Origin: Eurosta solidaginis
Taxonomy: Eukaryota > Arthropoda > Insecta > Diptera > Tephritidae
Length of the DNA: 64,000 nt
Direction of reading: 5' to 3'
Assembly: GCF_040869045.1 (NCBI RefSeq)
Contig: NC_090323.1
Location: 38,186,066-38,250,065, forward strand
Positions 18,849 through 30,088 of the stretch are shown one piece after another. Positions within the stretch are counted from its first letter, which is position 1; the number at the start of each line of letters is the position of its first letter. A model generated the notes under the pieces. It was given only the letters and a program-made list of their open reading frames with translations. It did not search any database and had not been told where the DNA came from. The position numbers and the translations under genes were made by a program.

Positions 18849-19740
18849 GGCAATTTAATACCGCAAACAAAAATTTAAAGCTGCATCCGGTTCCGAGAAA
18901 CGGGAGTGTCTGCTAGCTTAAGACTCAAGCCAGCAGACACTTCGTGAAAACACGACCTACGACTTCCGAACGACTTGGATAATTGATATTACATTTATTG
19001 GCAATTTAATACCGCAAAAAAAATTTAAAGCTGCATCCGGTTCCGAGAAACGGGAGTGTCTGCTAGCTTAAGACTCAAGCCAGCAGACACTTCGTGAAAA
19101 TACGACCTACGACTTCCGAACGACTTGGATAATTGATATTACATTTATTGGCAATTTAATACCGCAAAAAAAAATTTTAAGCTGCGTCCGGTTCCGAGAA
19201 ACGGGAGTGTCTGCTAGCTTAAGACTCAAGCCAGCAGACACTTCGTGAAAACACCACCTACGACTTCCGAACGACTTGGATAATTGATATTACATTTATT
19301 GGCAATTTAATACCGCAAAAAAAATTTAAAGCTGCGTCCGGTTTCGAGAAACGGGAGTGTCTGCTAGCTTAAGACTCAAGCCAGCAGACACTTCGTGAAA
19401 ACACGACCTACGACTTTCGAACGACTTGGATAATTGATATTACATTTATTGGCAATTTAATACCGCAAAAAAAAAATTTAAAGCTGCATCCGGTTCCGGG
19501 AAACGGGAGTGTCTGCTAGCTTAAGACTCAAGCCAGCAGACACTTCGTGAAAACACGACCTACGACTTCCGAACGACTTGGATAATTGATATTACATTTA
19601 TTGGCAATTTAATACCGCAAAAAAAAATTTAAAGCTGCGTCCGGTTCCGAGAAACGGGAGTGTCTGCTAGCTTAAGACTCAAGCCAGCAGACACTTCGTG
19701 AAAACACGACGTACAGCTGCCTAACGACTACAATAATTTA
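18849..19740. repeat. Satellite array, six ~150-bp units each with a strong hairpin
   Basis: Units start at GGCAATTTAATACCGC at 18849, 19000, 19150, 19301, 19451 and 19603, so the period is 150-152 bp. Most variation is in the A run after CCGC. Each unit contains AGTGTCTGCTAGCTT followed by a 7-base loop and AAGCCAGCAGACACT: a 15-bp stem with a single mismatch. The last unit diverges at its end (GTACAGCTGCCTAACGAC). Confidence 0.95.
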
Positions 19741-19867
19741 TACCTTATTGATTGCCTAAATGTTTCGTTGTCCTGAAAAATATTTTCACTATACCAAAAG
19801 GAAAAATTTAATTTTATATTATGCCGACCCTAATAAACATAAATTATAACTTTCGAAAATCAGTGAG

Positions 19868-20130
19868 TTGCATGTTACTGATTACTCAAAACTTAGCAAC
19901 ACTTAACTTCACTTAGAAGTCTGTTGAATTTTGATTTCCTATGTAAGTTCTAAGTGACGTTTACATTTTGAGATGACATTTGTTTGTTTCCATTTCATTT
20001 TGACATACAAATTGACATTTATTGATTATGATGCCAGAGTGTATGCGCTAAGTGGAGTATAATCGTTGGTAAATTGCCAAGTTTACGCCAAGTCAAGTCC
20101 AGTCTATGCTAAGTATCAGTAATGGGCCCT
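19868..20130. mobile_element. Harbinger-type MITE, copy 2 (left end missing)
   Basis: This copy is homologous to copy 1 from TTGCATGTTACTGATTACTC to the right end GTATCAGTAATGGGCCCT, followed by TAA (20131-20133). The left ~80 bp including the terminal repeat is absent. It shares TTCTAAGTGACGTTTACATTTTGAG with the other copies. CTTTCGAAAATCAG occurs on both sides (19850-19863 and 20147-20160). Confidence 0.8.
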
Positions 20131-20146
20131 TAAGTCTGAAGCCTTT

Positions 20147-21055
20147 CTTTCGAAAATCAGAGAAAAGTTTGTGTATATTTCGTATTTGTATTTTCCCGCT
20201 TGCGCGCAGGATTTCTGATAACGGGTACATATGTATGTACATACGTGCTTTAGGGTGTGCCGAGAAAAACAAGTTTTCAATTTCTATCCTCTCAATTGTT
20301 TCTATTTTATTAAAAAAAAAAAAACCCTCACCAAAGATGGGTCCTATAACTCCACTCTACGGGGTACGATATTTTTATTTTATTTTCCCATTTCGTTAAC
20401 ATGGGAAAAATTATTTTTTGTCCTAACTTGAATTTACTCAACTTTTTACGAAAATCTTTTATGTGCCGTTTTGCCTAGTTTTGAGGTCTTGTACAGGTTA
20501 CAAAAAGTTTTTCTGATTTTTTTCTAATCATATCATTTGCAAACACTCTTAAGTTATTGAGACCTTAATTACGAATTTATGTTATTATTATATTGTTTTA
20601 GTTATGGCTATGTGAATTTATGCTTTATCATTTCAATGCACTTTTTAAGTGTGAAATAACTGTTTACACAATTTCGTCAAAGAACAAAACTTCAAATGGC
20701 CATGACTTTTGGAAAAAAATCGTAATTAAGATCTCAATATATTAAAGAGTGTTCATAAATGATATGATTAGAGAAAAAAATTATAAAAATTGTTTGTAAC
20801 CTGTACAAGACCTTAAAACTAGGCGGGAAATCCGTTTTTCGGGTACCACTTAGGGTGGAGTAATAGGACCAAACTTTGGTGAGGGTTTTATTTTTACATC
20901 AAATAGAAACATTTTAGAGGATAGAATTTGGGCAAAATTTTTTTCGAACCACCTTAATATGCACTTTTTCCTATGTACCCGTTAGCGCAGAAATCCTGCG
21001 CGCATGCCATTTGAAACATATCGAAATACAAACTTTTCTCTGATATTCAATAAAT
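20147..21055. repeat. Foldback element with ~0.35-0.43-kb inverted arms
   Basis: The left arm (20147-~20577) and right arm (~20715-21055) are imperfect reverse complements. Paired landmarks: GCGCGCAGGATTTCTG at 20204 versus the complement near 20990-21005; AACCCTCACCAAAG near 20323 versus CTTTGGTGAGGGTT at 20874; GGTCTTGTACAGGTTACAAA near 20483 versus its complement near 20790. The loop is ~135 bp. There is no coding frame. A transcript through it would fold into a very long hairpin. Confidence 0.88.
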
Positions 21056-24000
21056 AGTAGAACGAGATGTATTTTAGAAACCGTTATAGTAGCAAACATA
21101 TCAGTTTGTGCTAACACATACACAATCAACATATTCATGCAACTAAATTTACTCATTACTCAAATCATTTGTAGTAAGTATGCTCACTACCTTGAATGTA
21201 TGTTCCAGCGTTGCCACTCGCGCAATTTTTTTTGTTCCAAAAGTGTATCATTCCTGAAAAAATGTATCAATTCGGTTTAATAGATTGATACATAGTTTTT
21301 GAGTAATTTCGTCTGAATTTTATATAATGTGTGACACAAAATTCTGAAATTAATAATATTTAAAACAAAACATCACCGCACTATTTTGGCTAAACGGATC
21401 TCAAAACTGAATTTTATAAAATTTTACCAACGCTCAGTTTTAAATAAATGTCGCTGTTATAAAGGTTTTTCTATTTAACATATCGAAGCTCGGTTATTTA
21501 AACGGAATTATTGTTTATACGTTTCTTAACAAACACTACTTATTTTAAACAAAACTAATACCAACAAAATAATTATGCAGAAGAAATACGGTTTATCTAT
21601 ATATGCACTATAGATATAAAGGAAAAAATAAATATCATTCTAAAATTTGATTTACAATAAAACTGCATATTCAAACATTTTTTAGAAATCTTACTGAAAA
21701 TGTGTAGTTCCCATGACAGGGACAGAGGTTGAATCTTCCAGAATAAAAATGTATACATTTAAGATTTTTTGTAACTTTGTATCCACTCATTAAAAATGTA
21801 TTCAAATATATACAATTGTATCCAAACGGCAACCCTGGCATGCATATTGTACATATCTGTTTTCATATGTACGCACTAGGGTAGATCTCCTGTTATCTCA
21901 TGCTATTAGAAAATATTGTTTAGGACAACGAAAAATTTACCCTGTCAAAATTGCAGATTTTAATTTTAATGTTAAGAGGTGCATCATGCGAATCTAGTTT
22001 TCTCTTACAAATTACATGGGGAATTTTTATTCGATGTGTACCTACGCTTTAATGACGTTTACTTAATGATCCGGTCTTATAGCGCTTTCTATTCTGGCAA
22101 AAGTGTTATGATTTTTGTACGCGGCGCAAGAGTTGTAAATATATTTTGTTCTATTCTAAAAAGCAGGTAACGCCTTTACGGGGTATTTCGTTCTTTTGTG
22201 TAATTGTTGCAGGCTCGCAACGCAAAAGCGTTACAATTTTACCCTGCAAAAAATGGCGGTGTGGCAGAACAATCCTGCTAAACCACCTGATCGTGGCAAT
22301 TTATTTTCATAACTTCACAAATTTTTAGCGACGAAAATTTAAATGAAGGAAATAATTCTGTGTGCGTTTTTGAAAATCAGCTAATACACGGGGTAGCCAT
22401 TTATATTCTTTGCATGCACTATAAATGTTGAAAATTTTCTGGGGTAGGAGTAACTCTATTAAGGCTTTACCATTTATTTAGGAAAACTTTTATTTCAGAA
22501 AAGAAAACTCTATTATTCTCCTGGAATATATGGCAAAAGTGCGTAAGTTAGTCTTAACATTTTTTTTTTAAATCAACACGGCTTCTCAGCTGCTTGAAAC
22601 TCACACTTTTTTATACGAATGTGTATTGCTCATCATTTAAGACCCAGCGCAGGTACACTTCAAATAAAAAATCAAAACCTTCCCATATAATTTTGTATGG
22701 AGAAACTAAAATCGCGATGAGGCACTTCCTAACATAAAAATTAAAAGCTGCAATTTTTAAGGACCATCTTTTTCGTTGTTCTCAACAACATTTTTACTAT
22801 ACCAAAAGAAAAAATTTTACTTTTTATATCTGGCCCATCCTAAAGAACATAAATTATGAAATACATCTTGCTCTTCTTTACTCTTCATATACATCTACAT
22901 TTGTGGTTAAAAAAACGCTTAGATAATGTTTAGGAGGTCCATCTAGCTGCAATTATTGAAGACTCGCAGCAGTGGTAAATAACTTGCTACAAAACGGGTT
23001 GTTCTGAATAGCGGAGGCACGCACCTCTGTTGGTCATAGTGTATAACCTATAGCTGAATCGGTTACAATTAATAGTGGACACACACCCTTTTTCGGTCAT
23101 AGAAGTGGAGAATGACGCAGAGATAAAACGGAGAGACACATTTCAGTTGCAACTGAGTATAATGCATACCGCAATTTAGCAGTACTAATTTTAGGCGCAA
23201 AAATTTCATAATAGATAAAATTACACCTTAAGCAGTCCATATAATGTTTGAGTGCATATGTATGTATAAAAACACAGCTATAATGTGAAAATCATACCAT
23301 TTAGAATTTCACTGCTATTTTCGTGTTCACAACTGTACATACATACATGTTATCTGCTACACTACTGTTGCCAATTTGGTCCGTTGGTTCCTTTTTTTAA
23401 ATTTTGGTCCTTTTTAGAAAGTAGCCACGATTTTGGTACTTTCCTTTTCACTGAGGGAAAAATTCAAAATACTGCTCACAAAATTTGCCACACACTCGTT
23501 AACTCACATATAATTTTCAATTTACTTCAATATAATTCTTAATATAAAAATTGCTCAGTCAACAAAATGTAACAGAACAATGACATACCAACGAGATAAT
23601 TTAGGCGAGGCATTAAAAAGAGATGTGTTGGATCCTTGGGCAAGCACATTGTCATTAAATTTGGTGAAAGACATAGGCTTATCCTAGAAATGTGGAAATG
23701 TTATACCTAAATAATTAACGTAGTATTTGTATACTTTTAATATTTCGTTGAAAATGTATATGCATTGAGTGAAGTGGGTGGCTTTTGTAAATGATTTTAT
23801 TGTAGTTTTTGCAATAAACATACATATATACATACAAACACATCTCCTTTTGCTTGTATCAGCCACATGTCATTGTTGTATCAATGTCACTCATACCACA
23901 CGGTGTTCCTTCCCTACAGCATTTGTGCAAATGTGAAATTTACAGCATTCATATGTCATTTCAATGTGCCTGGGCATGTATATGTGTGTGTGTTATGGGG

Positions 24001-24150
24001 GAGAATTGAAATGTAATGCTTTGAAGCAAATGAAAATCTGTGAAAATTTATTAAATAAGTTGGATTGAGAAACAATAAGAATGTCAATAAACTTTAAAAG
24101 AATTTTGTGTAAGAGAATTGGTATTGTAAAGCTATTGAGCAAATATTATG
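21056..24150. other. Long AT-rich non-coding stretch
   Basis: No gene is recognisable in 3.1 kb. A segment near 22770-22870 (ACTATACCAAAAGAAAAAAT and AACATAAATTATGA) is related to 19770-19850, so a dispersed repeat is present. Small hairpin-like sequence sits near 22195-22235 (TAATTGTTGCAGG / CGCAACGCAAAAGCGTTAC). Open frames here are short and without motifs. Confidence 0.6.
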
Positions 24151-24154
24151 AGAG

Positions 24155-24700
24155 ATTTTCATTTGATCGATTCTCAAAATTGTAAGTCCTCAAAGGAAAA
24201 GAGATAGACCCACCAATAAGTATACCGAAATAGTCAGGATGAAGAGCTAAGTTGATTTAGCCAGTCCCGCAATTTTAGGTGTACGATTAGATATTTGCTG
24301 TTACCGACCGGATTGGACCACTATAGCATATATCCTCCATACAACCGCTTTTTCAGAAAAGAGGATTTTTGTCATATCTTCCTCAATTTATCAGATTGAA
24401 GCTTCAAACTTCACCATATACTTTCGCATATTGCACAAATTGTTGTCTGAAAAAATCATAGAGATCGTTCGTATATATAGTAGGTATCCCATACAAGCGA
24501 TTGTTAGAATTCAAATTTCACCAAATGCTTTCGTATATAGCAGACATTGTTGTCTGAAAAAATCATAGAGATTGGTGGTATATATATTATATACCCCATA
24601 TAAACTGTCAATTCTACCCCCTCTTAAATGACTAGAATCTTCATATTTCATCAACTACTTACGTTTTCGTCATATATTGTTGAAATGAGTGATTCATGGT
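24155..24700 (-). repeat. Dispersed fly repeat, copy 2 (inverted relative to 17.6-18.6 kb)
   Basis: Contains complements of the copy-1 landmarks: CAGGATGAAGAGCTAAGTTGATTTAGCC, GGACCACTATAGCATATATCC and GAGGATTTTTGTCATATC. Inside it, TTGTTGTCTGAAAAAATCATAGAGAT occurs twice (24440 and 24550), an internal duplication of about 110 bp. It is non-coding. Confidence 0.75.
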
Positions 24701-25094
24701 CAAAGCTATTTCATGCAGACCACAGAAACGTGAAACTTTGCATCCTTACACAAAGTACCTAGCTATTTTTTATTTTATATTTATCTTAAAAATCGCTTAG
24801 GTATGTACATCTGTTCACTATATATTTCATATTTTATACAGCCGATTATTTGGATATTACGAATGGTATACGATTACTATTCAGTCCCATTTATGAAAGG
24901 TATGAAGTCTTCGGCACAGCCGCAGGCAGTCCCGTCCTTACTTCTTTTATTTACAAATAGTTTTTCTATTTTGAAAAATCTCACATTGAAACTCATTCAC
25001 AAGGGCGGTAAAAACCCAATCCAAGTTCAAATCGCCGGGACCAGGTGGGATATATCCTGCCACGCTGCAGATGGCCGGTAGAACGATTTTAGAA

Positions 25095-25560
25095 TGGTTT
25101 AGAACAATCTTTCTGTTTAATACTAATAAACTTGGACATCCAAACAGACATCTGGTTGAATAAGCCCCGCTTCATATGAGCACAAAGAGCCATGTCCGCA
25201 AGCACCATAAAGTACTCTGGTACCAAGATTTCAGACATTTGAACAAAATGGGTATAATCAGGCCCTCAGCCCATAAATAGTTACCAAATTATTATGCCAA
25301 TAAAAGCACGGCAAACGCCGTTGTCATAGTAAAATGCCCGAAACTCACAGGGAGAGGCGCGTCACGCTTGGATCTGAATATTTCAATCAACCCTGACTAA
25401 CTAACTATGCAATATATGTTCTGAATGCAATGTGTCCCCATATGAAACCCACCATATATTCAGTTGCGATGTGGAGCCAACTCCTCCAACGGTCATATAT
25501 CTGTCATAGACACTCGTTAGAGGATACCAGTAACTTTTGGGGGCGAAGCACTACTAAAAG
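25095..25560 (+). pseudogene. Old fragment of the CR1/Jockey-like LINE (RT C-terminal region)
   Basis: Read in shifting frames this matches the end of the minus-strand LINE at 26.6 kb. Landmarks are LGHPNRHLV near 25130, CCGAAACTCACAGGGAG... (RETRVTL) near 25340, ATCAACCCTGAC (INPD) near 25388, and AATGCAATGTGTCCCCAT...GATGTGGAGCCAACTCCTCC (NVSP...NVEPTP) near 25420-25490. The peptide GHPNRH belongs to a part deleted from the 26.6-kb copy. There are many stops and indels, so it is an old copy. Confidence 0.7.
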
Positions 25561-26430
25561 GAAAAGAAGAAAGAGCTCTTAAACTCGACCACAACAGCAA
25601 AAGACAAAAGTTTTACAACGAGGAGTTTTAGGATTTAGCTCAACAAATGACTCTCGGTATAACCAAGGTTTGCATGAGACCTACACACAACCATGTGACG
25701 ATTTGAGGTATATGTATTTTTCGGTTCATTCAGTAGTACTTCCTAGGCACAGGGTGAGGTACGACGCCTCCCAGGAATTAACGAATGAGTGACAGTCCCT
25801 CCGCAACGAGCTACGCGTTGGCAATTTTTGAAGACTTTTTTAAGCAGCGTTACATTTAAATTTCAGTTCTTAGTCTAGTATAAACCCGGAGTCACTTAAG
25901 TATATAGAACATGCTGCCACGGGGGTCCAAAAGTGTCAATATGTCGATTTCTGTACACACAAACAAAAAATTTCCTGAAAATTGGTTTTTTTAAACACCG
26001 CCGGTAAACTGATCGACGTGAGCTTCTAGTACATAACTTGATATGTATGCAATTTATGGATTTCGAAACTGCTGTACCGAATTTGATTTAAATTTAAGGA
26101 TAGCTTTATAACCCGCATAGTCTATCTGTGAAATATTTTTTCGGAAAGTGGCCCAGGGCCCAAGCTATTAAAAAAAATTGTATTTGTGGTGCGATTTGCT
26201 TGAAAATTGGAACAGGGGTACCTCCTTGATTTGGTTAATATTTGAGAATTTTTTTTTTTCGTGAAGTGGACCAATTTTGGGCCATCCTTTTCTAAAAAAT
26301 CTTATATCTGTTACGATTTCGTACTGATTTATGAACCAAGTTAATCGAGGGCAGCATAGCGCTAGTACCAAATATAATAAAGGTTTACGTATACCCACCA
26401 AAGCGCGTCTTTTCAAGTGGTACGGATATG
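25561..26430. other. Non-coding stretch
   Basis: No gene is visible. Short open frames have no motif. It ends at the 3' tail of the minus-strand LINE. Confidence 0.5.
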
Positions 26431-26460
26431 TTTGCATTATTGTTGTTATTGTGGTGATCA

Positions 26461-26490
26461 ATACACTCCCCGCAGGTTTTAGGGAGTATT
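26461..26490 (-). repeat. LINE 3' UTR stem-loop shared with the 39.2-kb element
   Basis: ATACACTCCC and GGGAGTATT can pair around a short loop. The same stem-loop followed by CAA repeats ends the short element at 39.6 kb. Confidence 0.65.
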
Positions 26491-26598
26491 ATGGTTGATG
26501 GTGCTTTGCCGTATACAGATCAGGTGCGTTCCAGTAACAAGTACCATTAAAGATTTTACGCGACCTTCTTGAACCTTCTAAGCCGTACGTAAACAAAC

Positions 26599-27939
26599 TT
26601 AAAAACTTGAAAGCAAGTGAGCTCTACTCGCAGGAAGAAGTGCGAGATTCTCACGCCGTGCTCTTGTTGTTGTTGTTGTAGCAATGCTCGCCCACCTAAT
26701 AGCCGCGACCGATCGCAAATTGTCATCAATATCCTCTAACGGGAGTCCAAGGAAACTTGCTGTTTCAACAGGGGTGGACCATAAGGAAAGGGGTGTTAGA
26801 GGCGTTGGTTCCACATTACAATTGAAGAGATGGTTGGTGTCATGTGGGGACACATTGCAAGCGTGGCATACATTTTGTATGTCGGGGTTGATTCTGGAGA
26901 GGTAAGAGTTTAAACTGTTACAGTATCCAGAACGAAGTTGAGCAAGAGTGACACGCGTTTCCCTGGGGAGTATGCGTTCCTCTTCCGCTAGTTTTGGATA
27001 ATTTTCGTTAAGTACTGGATTCACCGGGCAATTCCCGGCATAAAGGTCCGACGCCTGTTTATGGAGTTCACCAAGGACCTGCTTGTGTTTTTTCACTTCA
27101 TACGGCTGGGTTCTCAGGTGCCGTATTTCCTCAAAATGCTCACCAAAATGTAGATCCTGATCAAACGTCACACCCAAGATTTTGGGGTGTAAGACAGTCG
27201 GTAGCGTAGTGCCATCGACGTGGATGTTCAAAATGGTACACATTTGTGACGTCCAAGTTGTAAATAAGGTCGCGGATGATTTAGTCGGTGATAATGCCAG
27301 GTTTCGCGAGGCGAAAAAACTGGAGACATCAGGGTGGTAGCCGTTTATTCTGTTGCAAAGCTCATCGATCTGTGGGCCCGGGCCTGTGACCATTATTGTG
27401 CAGTCGTCGGCGTAGGAAACGATTGTGACTCCTTCCGGTGGTGAAGGTAGCTTAGATATGTAGAAATTAAACAAAAGTGGGGATAGGACACCACCCCGTG
27501 GCACCCCTTGTTTAATTCTCCTTGGTTTTGATGTTTCGTTTCTAAATTGCACCGATGCCTGCCGATCACCCAGATAATTTGCAGTCCACCTTTTAAGACA
27601 TGGGGGAAGGGTAGACCCTTCCAGGTCTTGCAGTAACGAGCCATGGTTGACCGTATCAAAAGCGTTTGATAGGTCTAGCGCTACGAGTACTGTTCTATCG
27701 TGGGGGTATTGATTTGAGCCGCAATTTATCTGGGTGCTAATGGCATTTAGCGCGGTGGTAGTGCTATGGAGTTTTCTGAAGCCATGCTGATGAGGGGATA
27801 GCTGCAAATTTGCTTGGAAATAAGAGAGCAAAATGGCTTCAAGCGTCTTTGCCACTGGCGATAGGAGAGATATCGGACGATACGACTCACCTATGTTAGC
27901 TGGTTTCCCAGGCTTTAGTAGCGGGACCACCTTGGCCAT
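26599..27939 (-). CDS. LINE reverse transcriptase (446-residue open segment)
   Basis: Motifs in order: AKVVPLLKPGK and ESYRPISLLSPVAKTLE (RT box 1, ~residues 1-35), HQHGFRKLHSTTTAL (~50), VALDLSNAFDTVNH (catalytic Asp, ~90), RIKQGVPRGGVLSPLLFNF (~145) and SYADDCTI (catalytic YADD, ~175). GVTFDQDLHFGEH is followed at once by FEEIRHLRTQPYEV, so the thumb and the first part of the connection are deleted in frame; the missing part is partly visible in the 25.1-kb fragment (GHPNRHLV). A C-terminal Cys-His cluster (VCHACNVSPHDTNHLFNC, ~355-372) is the usual zinc finger of such LINEs. It continues the frame of the preceding segment only after a shift near 27930. Confidence 0.88.
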   Translation of the reverse strand: MAKVVPLLKPGKPANIGESYRPISLLSPVAKTLEAILLSYFQANLQLSPHQHGFRKLHSTTTALNAISTQINCGSNQYPHDRTVLVALDLSNAFDTVNHGSLLQDLEGSTLPPCLKRWTANYLGDRQASVQFRNETSKPRRIKQGVPRGGVLSPLLFNFYISKLPSPPEGVTIVSYADDCTIMVTGPGPQIDELCNRINGYHPDVSSFFASRNLALSPTKSSATLFTTWTSQMCTILNIHVDGTTLPTVLHPKILGVTFDQDLHFGEHFEEIRHLRTQPYEVKKHKQVLGELHKQASDLYAGNCPVNPVLNENYPKLAEEERILPRETRVTLAQLRSGYCNSLNSYLSRINPDIQNVCHACNVSPHDTNHLFNCNVEPTPLTPLSLWSTPVETASFLGLPLEDIDDNLRSVAAIRWASIATTTTTRARRENLALLPASRAHLLSSF

Positions 27940-28397
27940 TTTCCATTTCTCAGGTATGACAAAGGTGGAAAGAGACAGGTTGAAGACATGCGATAAATAT
28001 TTGAAACCCCTTTCCCTAGGCTTTTAAGCATCGGCATGGCTAAGCCGTCTGGGCCCACTGCTTTGGATGGTTTAGCACGACCAATGGCGCCCTCAACCTC
28101 TTTAGCGGTGATGGTGATTGGTGACGCGCTGAATTTGTGTTTATGTGCGTGTCTAATGGCTCTCCGTCTATTTTTGTCGACCGTAGGATGCATTATATAT
28201 TGTCGGCAGAAAGCGCCCGTGCATTTTTTCGCGTCCGACAGCACTTTGTCGCCAAAGGCGATGGAAACTTTGTCTTTGTGCTTAGACGGATTCGATAGGG
28301 ACTTTACGGTGGACCAAAGTTTACCCACACCGGTAGAGAGTTTATAACCTCTTAGGTGCTCCTCCCATTTCGCCCGCTTGTGTTCATCCACAAGCAA
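27915..28397 (-). pseudogene. LINE region between endonuclease and RT
   Basis: This open segment reads LVDEHKRAKWEEHLRGYKL, LWSTVKSLSNPSKH and ITAKEVEGAIGRAKPSKAVGPDGLAM, the standard pre-RT block of APE-type LINEs (KA.GPDG). After LKSLGKG the frame slips, so the IPEKWK-type motif before RT box 1 is scrambled (LSYLRNGKW). It joins the RT segment through one or more indels at 27915-28000. Confidence 0.8.
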
Positions 28398-28471
28398 TCT
28401 GATGCGTTGGTTTATATCCCTTATTTGGGGGTCGCCTGGATCAAGCTGTCTTATAAGGTCACGTTCTCTCG

Positions 28472-28975
28472 CTAAGTTTGCGGCCTCCGCCGGGAAGTGG
28501 GCCGGATTTGGGGAATTCTCCCGGCGGGAATGAAATGTGCCGAGGCGGATTTAATGACCTTACGGAAGGCACGATCCCCCTGGCGGGCATCAGTCGGGAT
28601 AGGGAGGGCAGCAAAGCGGTTGTCTGTAAAGAATTTATATTCTTCCCACTTTCCTTTTTTGAAGTTTATGAAAGTGCGTTTTTCAGTGACGATGAAGTCG
28701 GCGGTACGCTCAAGCGAAATAAGTATGGGCAGGTGGTCGGATGCCAATGTTACCATCGGCTGCCAGTTGACGCAGTTTACGAGTTCTGCGCTCACGATTG
28801 AGATATCTGGCGAGCTGTGACAGCTTCCTACCATACGTTTGGGGGCGCCCCCGTTTATTGTGCAGAACGTCGTTTCTTCTATTCGATCCGCCAACATCTC
28901 ACCCCTACTGTCCGCCCGCAAGTTTGAATGCCATAGATCATGATGGGCATTGAAATCGCCTAAGATAATGCGATT
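28472..28975 (-). pseudogene. LINE endonuclease, C-terminal half
   Basis: Around 28925-28970 a neighbouring frame reads LGDFNAHHDLWHSN, the catalytic GDFNAH box of APE-type endonucleases. The following segment (from 28921) has TTFCTINGGAPKR, SSPDISIVSA (the S-PD box) and LASDHLPILISLE (the catalytic SDH box). The enzyme would nick target DNA to prime reverse transcription. A frameshift lies near 28921. All key residues of this half are present. Confidence 0.85.
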
Positions 28976-29072
28976 GTTGCCAGTAAGTAAGGCCCTGATA
29001 TTTGGGCGGTATCCACGGGCAACAGGTGGCAGGAGGGATGTAGATGTTGATGATTTCTAGGTTTGCATTGCC

Positions 29073-29483
29073 TTACCGGACAGATAGGCCTTGACGTTCT
29101 AAGACATTGTCCCTGCGGTCGATGCCAGGATCAAACATATAATATTGTACAGAGTGGTGTATGATAAACGCGAGGCCGCCTCCATTTCCGCTCTCGCGGT
29201 CTTTCCTGTGGACATTATACCCAGAGCAGGTCTGCAATGCAGATCTTGCTGTGAGTTTAGTCTCTTGAATCGCTGCAATGCGGATGTTGTGCCGCTTCAT
29301 GAAATCGACTATCTCCGTAATCTTCCCAGTTAGTCCATTACAGTTTAACTGCAGAATTCTGAAGTGCATGAGGGGAGATGTCGCCACTCTGGGGGTAAAT
29401 GACGGGTGACTACGCCTGGGTTGTGGAAGGCCAGAACGCAATTGCTGTTGTGGTCCTGGGACTGGGCGTCCTTGGGCAAGCAT
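29073..29483 (-). pseudogene. LINE endonuclease, N-terminal half
   Basis: HFRILQLNCNGLTGKITEIVDFMKRH (Asn of the first box, ~residues 40-65) and IAAIQETKL (catalytic Glu, ~72-80) are the first two APE endonuclease boxes. GNGGGLAFIIHHSV follows. It is preceded by a Pro/Arg-rich linker. The frame is lost after ~29073; the ~100 bp to 28975 contain the missing mid-domain in other frames. Confidence 0.85.
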
Positions 29484-29689
29484 TGGGTTACCCGGATGTT
29501 ATGGGTTTGCGACCTGGCAACATCGCGCGATGAAACCCGTCGGGGGGTTGCCGTTGCGGAGGCCAGAACATCTAGGAAAGTCGCACCACCCAAGGCAGGA
29601 GCAGCATTGGGCGGAAGTCGCAAACCTATATATTCTGTGCTGGCAGACGGTGCAAACGGAGGTAGGGACTAAGAGTCTGTTTCCCTGAC

Positions 29690-30088
29690 CTACACGATTG
29701 CTGCCGGAAAAGAGGGGGGAGAAGACGGGGGCAGGGGCTGATGCTCAGCATTGCTACCAACTCTACTACGAAGGTAGTAGTTATGAGTGGTATCAGCTGT
29801 TTGAGTTGTTGGCGCCGTGGGGCGCGAGCAGCAGCGGGTACTTGTTGTGGCTTGCTGAGCAGCGGGGCTGCTGGAAGGTAGTGGGGGGGCGCTTAGGCGT
29901 AGACTACGGGACGCCCTTGGGCGTGAACAGCAAGGAGCCACAAAAGATTTATACAAGTTACGTGGACGTCGGGTTTTGGGATCAAGCCCATAACAACCTG
30001 TCCGATGCAACCATCCCTTGCACGAGACATACTGAACAGAGTATGACCGTCCTAAAAAGATTCTTTTCCGGCAGATGCAGCAAACCAT
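29690..30088 (-). pseudogene. LINE N-terminal PHD-like zinc finger and linker
   Basis: CCICRKRIFLGRSYSVQYVSC...GWLHRTGC.GL...... SFVAPCC has the C-x2-C...C(H)...H-x2-C...C-x-C spacing of a PHD-type finger (~residues 3-55). Such fingers occur at the N-terminus of CR1-type ORFs. A Ser/Pro/Ala-rich linker follows (RLSAPPLPSSSPAAQQ...). It is separated from the 2A-bearing leader by a frameshift near 30085. Confidence 0.65.

Noticed and set aside
18849..19740. CRISPR-like array (regular units with hairpins)
   Set aside because: Units are identical along their whole 150 bp, with no unique spacers, in a eukaryotic context; it is a satellite.
24803..25081. 92-residue plus-strand frame
   Set aside because: No motif; its end runs into degraded LINE sequence.
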